Both the position numbers and the translations under genes were made by a program. Under the pieces are notes generated by a model. That model was not told the origin of the DNA and ran no database searches. It saw only the letters and a program-made list of their open reading frames with translations. Shown piece after piece: positions 25,546 to 37,310 of a stretch of 64,000 nucleotides of DNA (position 1 is its first letter; the number at the start of each line of letters is the position of its first letter). Source of the DNA: Ptiloglossa arizonensis (taxonomy: Eukaryota > Arthropoda > Insecta > Hymenoptera > Colletidae); NCBI RefSeq assembly GCF_051014685.1, contig NC_135055.1, forward strand, positions 10,404,001-10,468,000. Reading direction: 5' to 3'.

Positions 25546-26030
25546 TTAGTATGATGTCGATAAGCCCTTAGCTCTAATAACAGTTTGGAATCTACGTTAA
25601 ATCGAATCGACCAACTTCGTGCAGTAGTTTATTGGCACTTGAGACCACAGCCTCGTGGTTTGTCGAAGTAATCCATTTTTGTTAGCGAACGGCCGTGAAC
25701 CCAACTGTAGTTTTATGTAATCCCATAGATGCTCTATAAAGATCTCTATGGGATTTACATCGAGCGACTGGGCTGGCCACTTCGGAACATTGATTTTCTC
25801 ACAGTGTAACAATTCCTGAACTAACTTGGTCGAATGCTTCGGGTTCTTATCGTGCTAGCATAATCGTTCTGGTAGCATTTCTGTCGTAGCAATCGACAAC
25901 ACGTGAATCTTCAAAATGTCTTTCTACACGTACCGATACACGGTTCGTTCAGTTCCATCGATTGAAAACATTTTGGAAAACGTTTACAAACAACGAAGAT
26001 GTGTTGGGAAAACTAAAAAGTTACGAAAAG
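25546..26030 (-). pseudogene. Tc1-type transposase, C-terminal half, degenerate
   Basis: Read on the minus strand this gives FSIDGT, then HDKNPKHSTKLVQELL (family form QDNDPKHTSK), then VPKWPAQSLDVNPIE (family form WPAQSPDLNPIE), then TTRLWSQVP, and finally AKGLSTSY before a stop at 25546-25548. The order and spacing are those of the catalytic core and tail of Tc1-family DDE transposases. The second catalytic aspartate in the DPKHT motif is replaced by asparagine, and there are in-frame stops near 25858, 25922, 25995 and 25600, so no protein could be made. A stretch around IEIFIEHLW looks like a short internal duplication. Terminal repeats of the element were not found. Confidence 0.9.
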
Positions 26031-27717
26031 TAACCATCGTTATCCATTGAACGATTTTGTACAAAATTGAATCGAACCTTGGAACGAAAATACGAATTTG
26101 AGTTCAATACGAGTTGAAACTTAAATATCATTGAAATCTATTCAATCGTTAACAGCATACATGTTACATATAGGTACATATGCACGTACGCACATTCGAT
26201 ACAATTTTTTTTTTTTAAGTAGTTAAGTTAATCGTAGATTGGTGTCGAGCACGTCCAGATATTTAATGGGTCTTTAATTTAGAATAATTTAAATTAAAAA
26301 TTTAATTTAAAAATCGTTATACAGCAACAATTAATTATTTGTGCGTGATCACAAATAATCCATCAGAGTGATCATCATAACGATTAAATAGATCAGTTTT
26401 ATGATAAATAATTATGCATTTCTGATTCCTACAGAAACATACTCGACAAAAAGCTTTTGTTTTCAGCCAATTTCTACTGTTACCCTTCACATTCTCAAGA
26501 TATCGATATCGAAACGATAGAATTGGACAGTTTGAGAGAACGTTTGACTAAAAAGTATTCTCTAGACTAAAAAATAAAATGAAAAATAATTTCACTCCCG
26601 ACACAAGTAACAAAATACCCGAAAAGAAAATCTTTCCAGCGTTGAAGTAGAATAAGACATATTTCGAATAGTATCCAGCCAAATGCGATAATGTATTACC
26701 ATAACGATTATCTTTCGAATAATTGATTTATAAAATTCTCCGATTCGTAGCCTATCAAAGTAGAGTAAAAATAAGTGGAATAGCGGTCGAAGTTAAGTAT
26801 TCGTCTCGAGGAATTAAAATGCGTTTCGTCAGTTGCACGGGTTACGACTTTTACGAGCGAACGGTTTCACAACGGCTTGAACACGATAGAATAGAACGTC
26901 AGGAAGTGCTTTAACGGCGTCGAACGAAAGCGTTCATAATACATATCGAAAGATACATCCGGTATCACGGCGTCCTCTTTCTCGGCTGCTCCATCACGCT
27001 TGCTGGCTCTACCTATACGCTTGTATAGGGGTAGCGCCCGTCAAAGTTAACCTTTGTTTCGCGCATGGCTAGCCTTTCGGGTTTATCAGTGTGTAGCAGG
27101 TGGTGGCGCTTTATTTATAACGCAGCATCTCTTCCTTCCTTTTCTTTCCTTTTCGCGAAGCCACCGCCGTGGCCGACCGCGTTAAGCCGTGCGAGCACTT
27201 CGTATATCACGCACCCTTCGCCCGTATGTGCACACCGCGCACACGTTTCTCTTTCGTTACACCCGTGCTTCGGAACGTGTACGGTGTACGGTGACCATAT
27301 GTTCGGGGACGACTCTATATTTTGAATCCATTGGGCGTTTTCGCGAAACAAACGCACCCCGTTAACACCGGTATTATTTTTATCCGTTACAGCGTCGCGA
27401 TACCAGACGAATCCAAGCACCGGATAAATGTTTCATTTACGACGAATCACGATGACGAGCACACCGGGGATACGTTTACGTGCGTTACACGCGTAAAGAA
27501 CGTACGACATTCGTAAAATAGACGCGTGAAAAATATGCATCGATCCATATTCTTCGAAAAATATTCCAAGTATGCGAGCGATACGTACAATACGCATTCG
27601 TCGCTCGGAATGTAACCTACGTTCCTAAGTATTGGGAAATTGTTTCTTTTTGTTAAATATTTAACAATTTTTCTAACATAATATTTAACGCGAACTCAAG
27701 CTACTCAAACGTAGTTA
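26031..27717. other. Gene-free stretch with a GC-richer block at 26980-27330
   Basis: AT-rich to about 26900, including a self-complementary AT stretch at 26275-26330. The block 26980-27330 is GC-rich with open frames on both strands and no recognised domain. It contains a small perfect hairpin, CCTATAC-GCTT-GTATAGG, at 27012-27029. Confidence 0.35.
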
Positions 27718-27849
27718 TTGGGTTGGTCGGGAAGTCATTTCGTTTTTTAAAATAGAAAATATATAATTTGTAAAATGTTTATACACTTGAAAGAAATCGT
27801 GTTTCATTTTCACCGAAGAAAAGACGAAATAACTTTCCGAAGAACCTAA
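27718..27849 (+). mobile_element. 132-bp mariner-like MITE
   Basis: The left end TTGGGTTGGTCGGGAAGTCA and the reverse complement of the right end, TTAGGTTCTTCGGAAAGTTA, match at most positions, and both continue into ATTTCGT. Each side is flanked by TA, the mariner target. These ends differ from those of the 212-bp family and resemble termini of classical insect mariners (GGTTGG...AAGT.ATTTCG). The interior has no transposase frame. Confidence 0.8.
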
Positions 27850-27851
27850 TA

Positions 27852-29154
27852 GTATCGAGAAGATACGTAGCGCAAATTGTTTACGAAAAATTTCTTCTCC
27901 AGTTCTCTGTAATTTATGAATAAAAGTATGCGTAATTTTCGGAGAAAAGTGTGCGTAATTTTTCTAAATTCCGATTGTTGAAGTTCGTCCGGTGGTAATA
28001 TACGCGAACGTTACGCATTTGAAGTTGCAACAGGAGCATATTTGCTCCGATAACGTTTTCGATACACCTTTCCCTCCTTCTACGTTTCCATTCGTTGAAA
28101 TGTTTGCGACATGTGACATTTTGCGAAAGCCACGATCCGTTTTTAAAACTGCGTACACTTTTGCGGGATTTTTTCTCACCGCAGCCAACGGTTGCGCTCT
28201 TTAAATAATTAATACACGTTGCAAACATATCGATAGAGCCGATTGTCGCAAATATCCCTCGATTGATATTCAATTTTCGACAAGTGATTCCTGCTGGAAT
28301 AGTTTCTCTGCAATTTTAATCGCGATCGTATTATTCGGATAAATTACTCACCGTCGAGCGTTGTTTCGTTAGTTTCGTTATTACACAGACAGATATTGTT
28401 TCTCGGATCGTTTACTTTATTTCCGGAGGCGATTCTGAACTCATGGATTTCCTTTATAAATTTCGATCAATGCTTTTGTAAACGGTACGAGTGTTTCAAA
28501 GATTCAAAAACGATAAAGACGTTACATCGGATCGTTTTATAATATAAAACTGTGTGTTCAATCGTGCCAATTTTTGGTCCAATGGCGTCTACAGGTATAA
28601 ATAATTCTACCGAATCGAACAATCGTTAATTTTTATTCGTTCTGCTCGGTTTTCAATCTAATTTGCGCAAGATGGTCAACTTTTTACGGTTAACAACGAA
28701 CGTAGAAGAAATTCATATTAAGTGTACTCTGCTTCGTAAGTTGTCACGAGTATTTATTTTGAATATAAATAAAAATCAAAACCTTCATCGATTCAAACGA
28801 ATTTATGGAAACGAACCCATCGTTTTTTACGAAAGAATCGTTGATAGATTAGGCGACGAGAAAACTACACGAGATGACTAATTCGAGCGGGGATTAGTAT
28901 TTTTTGCGTATCGGTGCATATTTGCAACGAATGCGATTCGTTCGGACAAAAATATTCAAAGACTCGTGCAGCGCCCCGGTACTATCTTCTTGAAAAAATT
29001 AATCGTTGCGCGAACGTTTCTTACTCCCGCTGTAAATCGAATTCAGAAGGTGTTCAATATTTTTCGCGAACGTCATAACTATCGGCGGAATTTTAATAAA
29101 TCGCACAAAGGAATATCCACCTAGTTTTAATATCCGTTACCGAACGCTTTTCAC
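27852..29154. other. Gene-free stretch
   Basis: Short frames only, including overlapping ones on both strands at 27914-28273. I see nothing identifiable. Confidence 0.35.
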
Positions 29155-29200
29155 GAATGATCGCTTCTGAATATACAAACAGAAATCGAAGCGATCATTC
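29155..29200. other. Perfect 13-bp inverted repeat (hairpin)
   Basis: GAATGATCGCTTC at 29155-29167 pairs perfectly with GAAGCGATCATTC at 29188-29200 across a 20-base loop. Function is unknown; it could be a dyad binding site or the stem of a structured RNA. Confidence 0.6.
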
Positions 29201-29284
29201 ACGTCGAAGGAAATGCACTCCCCGAATCCTCGTGCTTATATTAAAATCGTCCTGTATTCACGGTTGTTCGTCAGAAATTCAACG

Positions 29285-29291
29285 AGGGGGA

Positions 29292-29323
<32 letters not shown>

Positions 29324-29340
29324 GAAAAAAGGAAAAAACG
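29285..29340 (+). repeat. Purine tract with (GAAAAA) units
   Basis: Repeated GAAAAA units grade into an A-rich run. Confidence 0.85.
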
Positions 29341-30631
29341 GAACGAGATGGATGGAAAAGAAAAATGATGAAAAGTTTGCAGTTATTAGGGAGGAAGTAT
29401 TAGGAAATTGTAGAGAGGTCTGTCTTTTCAAGGACATTGTCTTCGTCTCGAAACAGGTATCGAAAAGGGTACAAAAACGAAATTCTTAGCGAAGCGGACA
29501 AGAATGGAAGAGCGACGCCCGTCGAGAATGGCGGGATTAAATTTATTCAGGCAGTGCCAATAAGTCGGAAAAGTCGTGCCCTAAAAGCCGGAATCCGCTC
29601 GGCCGCGTCCCATCCCAATTCTTCCTCCTTTTTGCTCTCGTTCCCTGTACTGGTCCTGTTTTATTGTGAACCGAAGCAGTCGTTCTTCTCAAATGACGCG
29701 ATTCTACCGTGAAAATGTTTAATATTGTGTACGAGAAGTAAGTCACTCCGTACGAAAAGGAGCGAATTCGTATCGTGTTCGTCGAGGTCTATTCAAACCG
29801 GAAGAGAACACTCGCGACTAGAACGACGAATCCTCGCAAACCTTTCGTTTCGATCCCGATGAAAATTCAAATAGCTGGCACACTGGCTCGTCTATGTATT
29901 ATTTTTTATACGTTCAAGGTTGGGTTAACAACGGTACACTTCATTTTACTTTCGTAGGTTAACTTTTTATTTTTTTTGTTTTCGTTTTTTTTCTTCCCTT
30001 CTTCGGTGTTGTATTATTCTTTTTTTTACGCAAAGGTACAAGGGTTAATTCCTTTTGGTCAATTGCACAACGTTTCTTTTTCGTCTTCTTTCCAAATATT
30101 TGATTCGTTCTGCAAAACCGATACGCGGATCGTAAAATGGGTGATGGAACGAAATTATAGTTTTTTTTTTATATGTTTCAGGCGAATGGAGTACGCGGTA
30201 CGTTTCGTTGGAAATAGACAAAGAATCGGAGAAAAATGTTGAACGGTGCAACACTTTTTTTCCTATACGAAACCATGCACCTGCAAAGTGCAATTGCATT
30301 TTCTTTTTTATAAACAGAACCATATGTTCTCCTTCAGACGGAATTTAAAACACCTCCCTATTGTACTTTTATACGCGAAATGGCGAGAAAAACGAACCAA
30401 TCTAAAAAATTAACATCGCGTAGTTCCATTTAGAAAGGAGCGTGCAATTTCACTCTGCGGGTGCATCGTTGCATTTATGAAAACAGCGACGCCGTAAGAA
30501 GGTGGATTGTTCAATTGTATAATTACTCTGGTTATATCGTTCAATTCTTTTCACGCTAAATCGGACATTTACAGTCGCATCATTTTCAATTCGGCTGAAA
30601 TTTTGTTATCCTCCGGTCCTTGGTGACATAA
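29341..30631. other. Gene-free stretch
   Basis: The segment 29490-29710 is GC-richer and ends in a short ATG frame cut by a donor-like GAGAA|GTAAGT at about 29735. This is a weak exon-like signal without a recognised product. The rest is T-rich with nothing identifiable. Confidence 0.3.
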
Positions 30632-30843
30632 TAGATTGTTCGATAAGTTTTGACGTTCTATAAGAAATGGAGCTATTAGGTTCGTCGTTTTATTTTTCTA
30701 AAGATGATACTACTGTTTGACGATTACGTGTGAAGTTTCGTGTAGATCTGTCGACTCGTTCGTATATTTACAGTTGTTCAAAATTGAAGGGTCGTGGTAT
30801 TTGTTTACAATGGAAAAGACGATAAAACTTATCGAACAACCTA
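30632..30843 (+). mobile_element. Complete 212-bp mariner-derived MITE
   Basis: The left end TAGATTGTTCGATAAGTTTT and the right end ACTTATCGAACAACCTA form the terminal inverted repeats, next to TA targets. The interior matches the copy at 53059-53270 nearly base for base in layout and has the same length. Just before the right end is ATGGAAAAGACG. I infer that the unit is the 5' leader and start codon of a mariner transposase gene joined directly to the 3' terminus by an old internal deletion. Confidence 0.85.
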
Positions 30844-31256
30844 GAGTATAAACGTATCTCGAAGGATTTTTCAAATCGTTGAAAACTCATGATTTCACTG
30901 CTATTCGAAAGATAGTGTCGCATTATTTTTAAGAAGTAATAATTGTTTATTCTTTGTTATTTGAACTGGCACTCGGACGAGAACGAATTTCTAGTCTTAC
31001 ACCGAAGACAGAGAATTACCGAATGCTTTTCGTTGAATTTTTTTCAATTATTTTAAACAAACTCAATCTTTTCACAGCAAGAATGTATTTGGAGATTCGA
31101 GAAAATTGAAATATCGTCGGGTTTTTCTGATTCAATCGCTTAAGTTCAACGCTTTTATTTACTATAGGAAAAATGTAACATTGTTCGAGCACGGTTACAA
31201 AATGAACAATTTTCAACATTTTTGATGAATTATTTCAGCCACATTTAATACTAAAT

Positions 31257-31460
31257 CTACCACGACTGGTCAAGTGACCGTTTTTAAAATTTCTATTAAA
31301 ATTTCCTATATACAACATAATTGCATCGCCTTTAAACTTCACAACTTTTTCTAAAATATACTTACAATACATTTTTCAATATTTACTTAATTTTTTATCG
31401 TTTGTTTTCTAAGAAACATGCGTCGTCTGTCTCACCTACCACGATCGGTCATTTGACCGG
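31257..31460 (+). repeat. Pair of CTACCACGA..GGTCA..TGACCG motifs
   Basis: CTACCACGACTGGTCAAGTG (31257-31276, then ACCG) and CTACCACGATCGGTCATTTG (31436-31455, then ACCGG) are direct copies about 180 bp apart. Each contains the dyad GGTCA-N2-TGACC. They lie 230-430 bp upstream of a piggyBac-type transposase fragment on the same strand and may be subterminal sequences of that element; this is inference. Confidence 0.5.
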
Positions 31461-31689
31461 TTAAAAAATTGATGTTTCTGTAATAACATTATCTTGAAGA
31501 CTCAATTCTGAAACTACAAAGTAGTTACAAACGAAAAGTAATGCAAATATTGAATGACTTCAGTCGAAAACGTAACTCCTTATGTTTATTTCCCCGTTTC
31601 GATTTTTGTCACCGTTGTAAGACAAAGGACAGGAAGCTTGATGCAATTTCGTTGAAAACGATTAAAACTGTTATAAACCAGGAACATAT

Positions 31690-32010
31690 ATTACCATCGA
31701 TGAACAATTATTTCCAACAAATGTAACGTGTATATTCACTCAGTACATGCCCAATAAACTGTACAAATTTGATATCAAATTCTGGTTAGCGTCCAATTCA
31801 AATGGCAAATATATAATAAACGGTTTTCCATATTTGGGGAAAGATAAATTTTCAGTTCCGCTTGGGAAGTTTGTCACTTTGAGATTGTTAGAATCGTGTA
31901 CGGGTTGTGGGAGAAATATAACGATGAACAATTTTTTTATACGGGTATCGATAGCGACTAAACTTTCAGCAAAGAAAACTATGGTTGTTGGAACAATTCG
32001 CGCGGTCTAG
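31690..32010 (+). pseudogene. piggyBac-type transposase fragment
   Basis: From about 31738 the frame reads FTQYMPNKLYKFDIKFW, then LGKFVTLRLLES, GRNITMNNFF and KKTMVVGTIR. It follows in order the conserved core of piggyBac-family DDE transposases (QYMPSKPxKYGIKFW ... GRNxTxDNFF ... LVGTIR). The aspartate of the DNFF motif, a catalytic residue in the family, is asparagine here. A shifted frame just upstream (MNNYFQQM) corresponds to the preceding DEQM region with its acidic residue lost. The frame ends at a TAG at 32008 where family members continue. N- and C-terminal parts are missing. Confidence 0.85.
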
Positions 32011-33869
32011 CAAACCGATTACTTTGAAATTTTGCAAATATCTTCACTGTAACATTTGTCAGAGAATGACGTAGCAACTTTAAAAAATTTTAAGTATTCC
32101 GGAAAATGTAAACAAAATAGAAATTTTTCGTCCAAATTCGACTTCTCAAATACAAATAGCTGCCATTCTGACAATTTTCATAAAAATTAAATTGTTCGAA
32201 CGTCAATCCCCAGAGAATATGTTACAGTTTCTACTATTTTCTGAATTTTTGTCGCACCTCATCCCGCTTGGCTGGAATCGTGTACACCGATAAGCCATGT
32301 CGAAAAATAATCAGTGAAAACGATATCACGTCACAAACGCAAACAAGAATCATTTTTTAAAAAATTACCACGATACTTTTAATAGATCGTACTATTGTAA
32401 ATCAAATGGTTAAATTGGTCAACCATGATCTCGTTCTTGGTTTACACGCAACTTGGAGAAAAAGATCTACTCCGTGGCTATCACTTTATCTCGTAAGATC
32501 CGATATCGTGCTTTCGGTCGATAGTACATCCGAACAGATGATTCTCCCTGACGTTAGAATCCACAAAGTTGACAATTTACAAGACGTATTGTCAATTCGC
32601 AGTAACCGAGTCAAGCATGAAAATTATTGTATGTATTGCATCGGCGTTTCGTCTAGAATTCGCGTGTAGGTGGGAAAGATGAAAGCGCGGGTAATTGGCG
32701 AAACAAAGTGATGATAAAAGTAATTTTAAGAAAGTAGGCGGCCTACCCGGATGAAGCTCGAGGATAAGATAATATATTGGAGGCGAATTGCAATGGACAG
32801 AATCAGTCCTGTGCAATTTGCTTCGAGGCATCCGGCCGGACTCCCTCTGATAAAGGACCTTCTGACAACCAATTATCTATCCAAGACGAAGCGAACGTAG
32901 AAAAAAGGGGATGCATACTACGGTATCCGCGAAATACAATAACCGGTTTGATTAATAAAAGTCGAATAGTGCAGCTGGCCGTCTCTAAGAATAGATCACG
33001 CCACGGGTGATAGTTTATTAAAGCCAATCTTCCCCTCGGACGCGCCTATCATCTTCGAATGTAATTTTCGCATCGTGCGTTCCATTTTCTTGTCCTTCGA
33101 TAACAACGACAAACCTGTATCCGATGTTGAATTCCTGAATTCGCGATTACGGATTGCTCAACTCCAAATGAATTTGTACCCTTACCGGTCCCGTTTTACC
33201 AGAATCACTTTGCATCGTACGTTGTTCATCGAGCATTGTAAGCCAATATCGTCACATGGAAACCGTGATCATCCAAATGGATAGAATTTTATTCGAACGA
33301 TTAATAAACGACGAGTAAAGACTCCGTGTAACTATTTATTGGCAACGTTCGCTCGATCGATGATTAGACTGACAGTGCATGGAAACATTGTTTGAAATTT
33401 TTATCTCGACAGGCATTTTACTCATCTCTGTCGAATAGCATCTTGGGAATCTTCTGTGAGAAAAGTAATTAGAATTCGACACACTTTCCTACATTTGAAG
33501 TATCGGATCTACGAATAATCGAAACGTCGAAAATATGCCCATAAAGTTAAAATTGTAAGTACAAATTTGCGTCAGGGAAGATTATTCTTCGAAAGCTTAA
33601 AAGTTAGGGTAACGTTTGGTAAATTTACGTCTATCGTTGATGCTTCGTTGGGATCGAATTATAGAATTATGTTAGAAGCAGTATAGGCGATATATTATAT
33701 ATATATTTTTTTTATCTCAAGCAATTTTAATCACTCTTGAGATTATTTTGCATCACATCGTAGGTTATGAAAATGGTACAACGTTTTAGACAGATAACTG
33801 GCAGCTTTTTAAAGACGAGTAAATAACATTACGAATCTTTATTGTGGGTTTGCAAAGTATAACGTTGTA
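32011..33869. other. Stretch without a supported gene
   Basis: After AT-rich DNA, 32400-33290 is GC-richer. An 87-codon plus-strand frame at 32406-32669 contains ILPDVRIHKVDNLQDVLS, which looks protein-like, and an in-frame donor-like CTC|GTAAGA lies at about 32488. I cannot assign a family, and no exon structure emerges. The block could hold exons or conserved non-coding DNA. Confidence 0.25.
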
Positions 33870-34322
33870 TGACAGTGGAAGAGAGTGGTTCATTGTGTGT
33901 AATTTCCTGATGAGGGTGATTCTCTATCCTTCAAATAACGGGCATTGTCACAATACATGATCAATGTCCTGTCTTTCTCCATTGACATTTAGGGTTGGTT
34001 GTAATGCCTACTCGAACGAGTGAGAAAGCGAGATTATAATGGTCTGGACTGCATTGTTACAAGCTCTCGTTTCAGATTTTTATCCGTATATCATGATTTA
34101 GGGTTTGTACTGTGGAATTTTTGGAAATAGTCAAAGGGTTAACTCCGTAAGTTTAACCTTCTTTAATGATGGTGTTACGAGTGTTTTTTATTGCTGCGGT
34201 TTTGATCATTTTTCTGAGGTCTGTAAAAGGTATTTTGGTAGAGTTTGTTGGTGCTCTAACTGTTAATTAATGAATAATTTGTCTGCATTCTCATTACCTT
34301 GGATCCCTATGCGAGAAGGGAT
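33870..34322 (-). pseudogene. Non-LTR retrotransposon (LINE) ORF2, C-terminal remnant
   Basis: On the minus strand the segment starts with GIQGNENADK, the distinctive end of the RNase H domain found in Jockey/R1/I-type LINEs (family form PSHxGIxGNExAD). Farther on it reads APTNSTKIPFTDLRK, and then, with frameshifts, VRVGITTNPKCQ, NGERQDIDHVL and QCPLFEG. This is the C-terminal Cys/His block of such ORF2 proteins (CxC...EDxxHxxxxCPxF). Several frameshifts and stops are present. The reverse transcriptase and the first part of RNase H are absent upstream, so this is a decayed 3' fragment. Confidence 0.8.
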
Positions 34323-34613
34323 TGTAAAAAAATAAATAGAAACAAATTTTAACAAAAGACGAAGAATCACCTGGAAGAGGAGAACGCTATAAATTTCAAT
34401 TTATAAAATCGACGAATCAATGAATCGAATGTATCAAACTCGGACTAGATTAAGGTACACGATTACAACAACGTGGTCTCAATTTTATATAATATCCTCT
34501 GACAAGATTTATTCAATAAAATTACAAGTTAGATTAAAAATCACTGAGAAAACTCTGATGTTCTTTTCGAGTATATCAAGCCTTGTTTCTTGAAATAAAA
34601 ACGATTAAGGTTA

Positions 34614-35200
34614 TCAGAGTGACGATGTAAGAATTGTTTTTCGATAACGACGAATCGGTGCGAAAGGAAAGGTCTTAAAATTCAGACGAGCATTCGACGC
34701 GTTGAAGATCGTTCTCCAATGATAATTATGGATAAGATGGATGGCGAGAAGCCCTTCTTCTAATGTGACGTCTCGTGGCTCAGTCTTTCCAGTGTTGAGC
34801 AACGAAAGCAATCTACCCGATGCGTAATGTCTCGAAATTGCGATCCCCAAGCGTTTAATTAGCACAGAAGTCCTACACCGGCCTACGAGGAAGCCTAATT
34901 TCATAGTTATTCCTGCCAGACATAAGAGGACTTCCATAACACGGTACTCATTGACATTCACGGTCCTCGTTACAAGCGTAAAGGTATTTTCAGCGACGTA
35001 CAATCCAGACGATGTGCATGCAATTAGCAATGGCACGTCGAGTTTCACTATTGAGCTGTATGCGCTGGGTCATCATGATAATTATAATTAACACATAGCA
35101 GTAACTGCAGTGGCTCCTGCTAAGATACGTGGTCTAATTCCTTTGAGTTTCCATGAAGAGCACTTCCGCTTAAATGGAATATAGCAGCAAACGTGGTTAT
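34614..35200 (-). pseudogene. Possible insect chemoreceptor remnant (Or/Gr-like), N-terminal part
   Basis: An uninterrupted minus-strand frame of 144 codons (35048 to 34614) contains LDVPLLIACTSSGLYVAENT, then YRVMEVLLCLAGITMKLGFL and LIKRLGIAI. Hydrophobic segments alternate with basic turns, as in the first membrane spans of insect odorant receptors. Upstream in another frame, at about 35100-35200, is KGIRPRILAGATAVTAM, and in a third CYVLIIIIMM, which would fit the preceding loop and first span if two frameshifts are allowed. No C-terminal half follows. The resemblance is to the pattern of the family, not to a diagnostic motif; a gustatory receptor or an unrelated membrane protein is equally possible. 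Confidence 0.35.
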
Positions 35201-36039
35201 TAAGCCTGACCGTAGGTGTACATATTACTGGAACTTTCTATCATCTGTGCTCTTGCTAAGTCAACCTGATTCCCAGATTACTATAATGATGGTAAACTTG
35301 CGAGGAGTTACTTGTAACGGAGCATTCGGTTCGTGTAAATTGCAAAATTTTGCGAAATTGTAAACGGGAACCTTTGATCGGGAAACTGTCCGAATAATTT
35401 ACGAATAATAGACATTTGTCGAATAATAGACGTTTATCGTTAACGATCGATTGATTTTAGATACGTGACATCGATTTAACTGTGCTTCACTTCTTTTGTA
35501 CAATTGTCGATACACAATTTTACTTGCTCGTCTAATATGTACATTTTTACGTGTATGTATAATTGAAATATCAACGAATTAAACGAAAAATAAACGTTTC
35601 CAACCTCTTTTAAATCAACTTCAGGTATTAACACGAATTTGTTGAATTTGTTAAAAACGGTTCAATATTTTACAATAAGCGAAAGAATAGTTACAGAAGA
35701 ATAGTTATTGTTTCGTTTATTGCTAACTATCGTATCAATTTCTTTTGCAAAGTATGCACTCTATGGAACGAAGAAGAAACAACTGAAAAGTATTCAGAAT
35801 GGAAAAAAGAGCACGAAGCAATTATTTGTTTGGTCGTTTGTTTGGTTGTTAAATCGTTACCATATATAGACGATACAGATATTATGAAAAAGGGATGTAT
35901 TAAACGAGTCCAACAATTGAATTTGGTTCGAGACTACGCGAATGCAAGAAACAAGCTGCAAACCTCAGTGACAAGGGAAATTTAATCTATAATTAATCGA
36001 TAATTGAAGTATTTATATCGAATTTACAATTGGAAATCG
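35201..36039. other. Gene-free stretch
   Basis: AT-rich DNA with nothing identifiable. Confidence 0.4.
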
Positions 36040-36562
36040 AAGAAGTCGATTTTAGCAACCTTTCGTCGCAAAAGTTCCATCGATGACAGATAAATTGCAC
36101 ATTTATTGTCTCGAAGGCACGTGGCATACTTGACAAAGAACACAAGCTGCCGAAGAACTTGGTAACTATAAATACAAGCTGGCTCTTCCACGGCTCGTTA
36201 TTGATGCACTAACTCCAATTTACGACGATTTGGTCGAGGAAGAGTCACCAGAACGTTGTTCGGGTAACTTTACGTAAAATAACAATGAAAGTTTGAACGC
36301 TCTTATATGGAAATTCGCTCCGAAAACAACGTCACGAGGTGTACTCGTCGTAGAAACAACGACTTACCTAACTACCTGCATATTTAGTAACGGAGCAAGA
36401 TCAATATTATTCATTATGCGAGCATTAAATATTAAAATTTGACGCATTGCTGGTGATGAATACCACGAGAACGAGGACTTCCGCAGTGATCGTTTCAGCC
36501 GACTTTGAAGCGCAAGAGTCGATACGCGAGGTAAGATTGTTGCGAGAACGAAAAAAAAATGA
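36040..36562 (+). pseudogene. Mutator-like transposase-derived fragment
   Basis: The plus strand reads KKSILATFRRKSSIDD, then after a frameshift DKLHIYCLEGTWHT, then YKYKLALPRLVIDALTPIYD, NNNESLNALIWKFAPK and RSILFIMRALNIKI. The series STDxxxxHxxCPxGxxSWCxW, YKHxxALPxxVxxAxxPIYxDL and NxNESFNSxxWxxxPK is typical of the C-terminal part of a Mutator-like transposase-derived protein family that is widespread in insect and other animal genomes; I recall this from family knowledge and cannot verify it here. Stops fall after WHT, GNFT, NIKI and FSRL, so it is a pseudogene. The tail up to 36562 may be non-homologous. Confidence 0.7.
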
Positions 36563-36713
36563 TGGCCAATGAAGAAGATTTACTACACGGTTGTAGAGCT
36601 AACGAGGTATGGTAAGCTGGTAAATAGGATCGTTGTACGCAAAGTAATCGATACTCGAAGCTTGAACGTGTTTTTCTCAGAAATTATTTACCGATTTGAA
36701 ATCTAAACTTTAT

Positions 36714-36812
36714 ATTGTAAAAAAGAATACTATGACACTTCAACTTTGAACAACTGTAAATATACGAACGAGTCGTCAGATCTACACAAAACTTCACACA
36801 TGTTCGTCAAAT
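36714..36812 (-). mobile_element. Internal fragment of the mariner-derived MITE, reverse orientation
   Basis: ACTATGACACTTCAACTTTG through ATACGAACGAGTCGTCAGAT to AAAACTTCACACATGTTCGT matches the reverse complement of the middle of the 212-bp elements. Both terminal repeats are missing. Confidence 0.8.
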
Positions 36813-37310
36813 AAGTCAGTCAGTAAGTCAGTCTACTAATCTAGTCAGAAACAGAACTATTAATTACAATGTTGTACGTTGTACACGTGTTAAGTATCGT
36901 ATAATTTGTAACGTTTTCGATTTCTACTTGCGAGCCATCTTCGAGATAGAAACCTCACGTTAAAAAATAAAAACAAAATATACAAATTGGTAGCGTAGGA
37001 AGAGCAATGCGAACAAAGTTTCTTCGTTACGAACGATACGAGTGTGACGGGACTTTTTCGCGTTACTTGGTAAAATAAATATTTGAAACAAAAATAATTC
37101 CAAGTAAAGAGACGATTCTTTTCAACTGAGAAAAGATTCTATCGTTACGTGAATCTACTCGATTTTAACACTTCGTAGAACCGTAGTAAAATAAGCTTTA
37201 GCAAGAGACACAAGCATTTAGTCTGAAGGATAGACTTAGATTCTTCGGTTTATTCGCACGTGGGTCTATATATGCAGTCTTATCCTGTTTGATTGCTTTG
37301 GAGTACAGTA

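Noticed and set aside
26070..26130. tRNA-like B box on the minus strand (GGTTCGATTC)
   Set aside because: No A box, acceptor stem or cloverleaf pairing is present.
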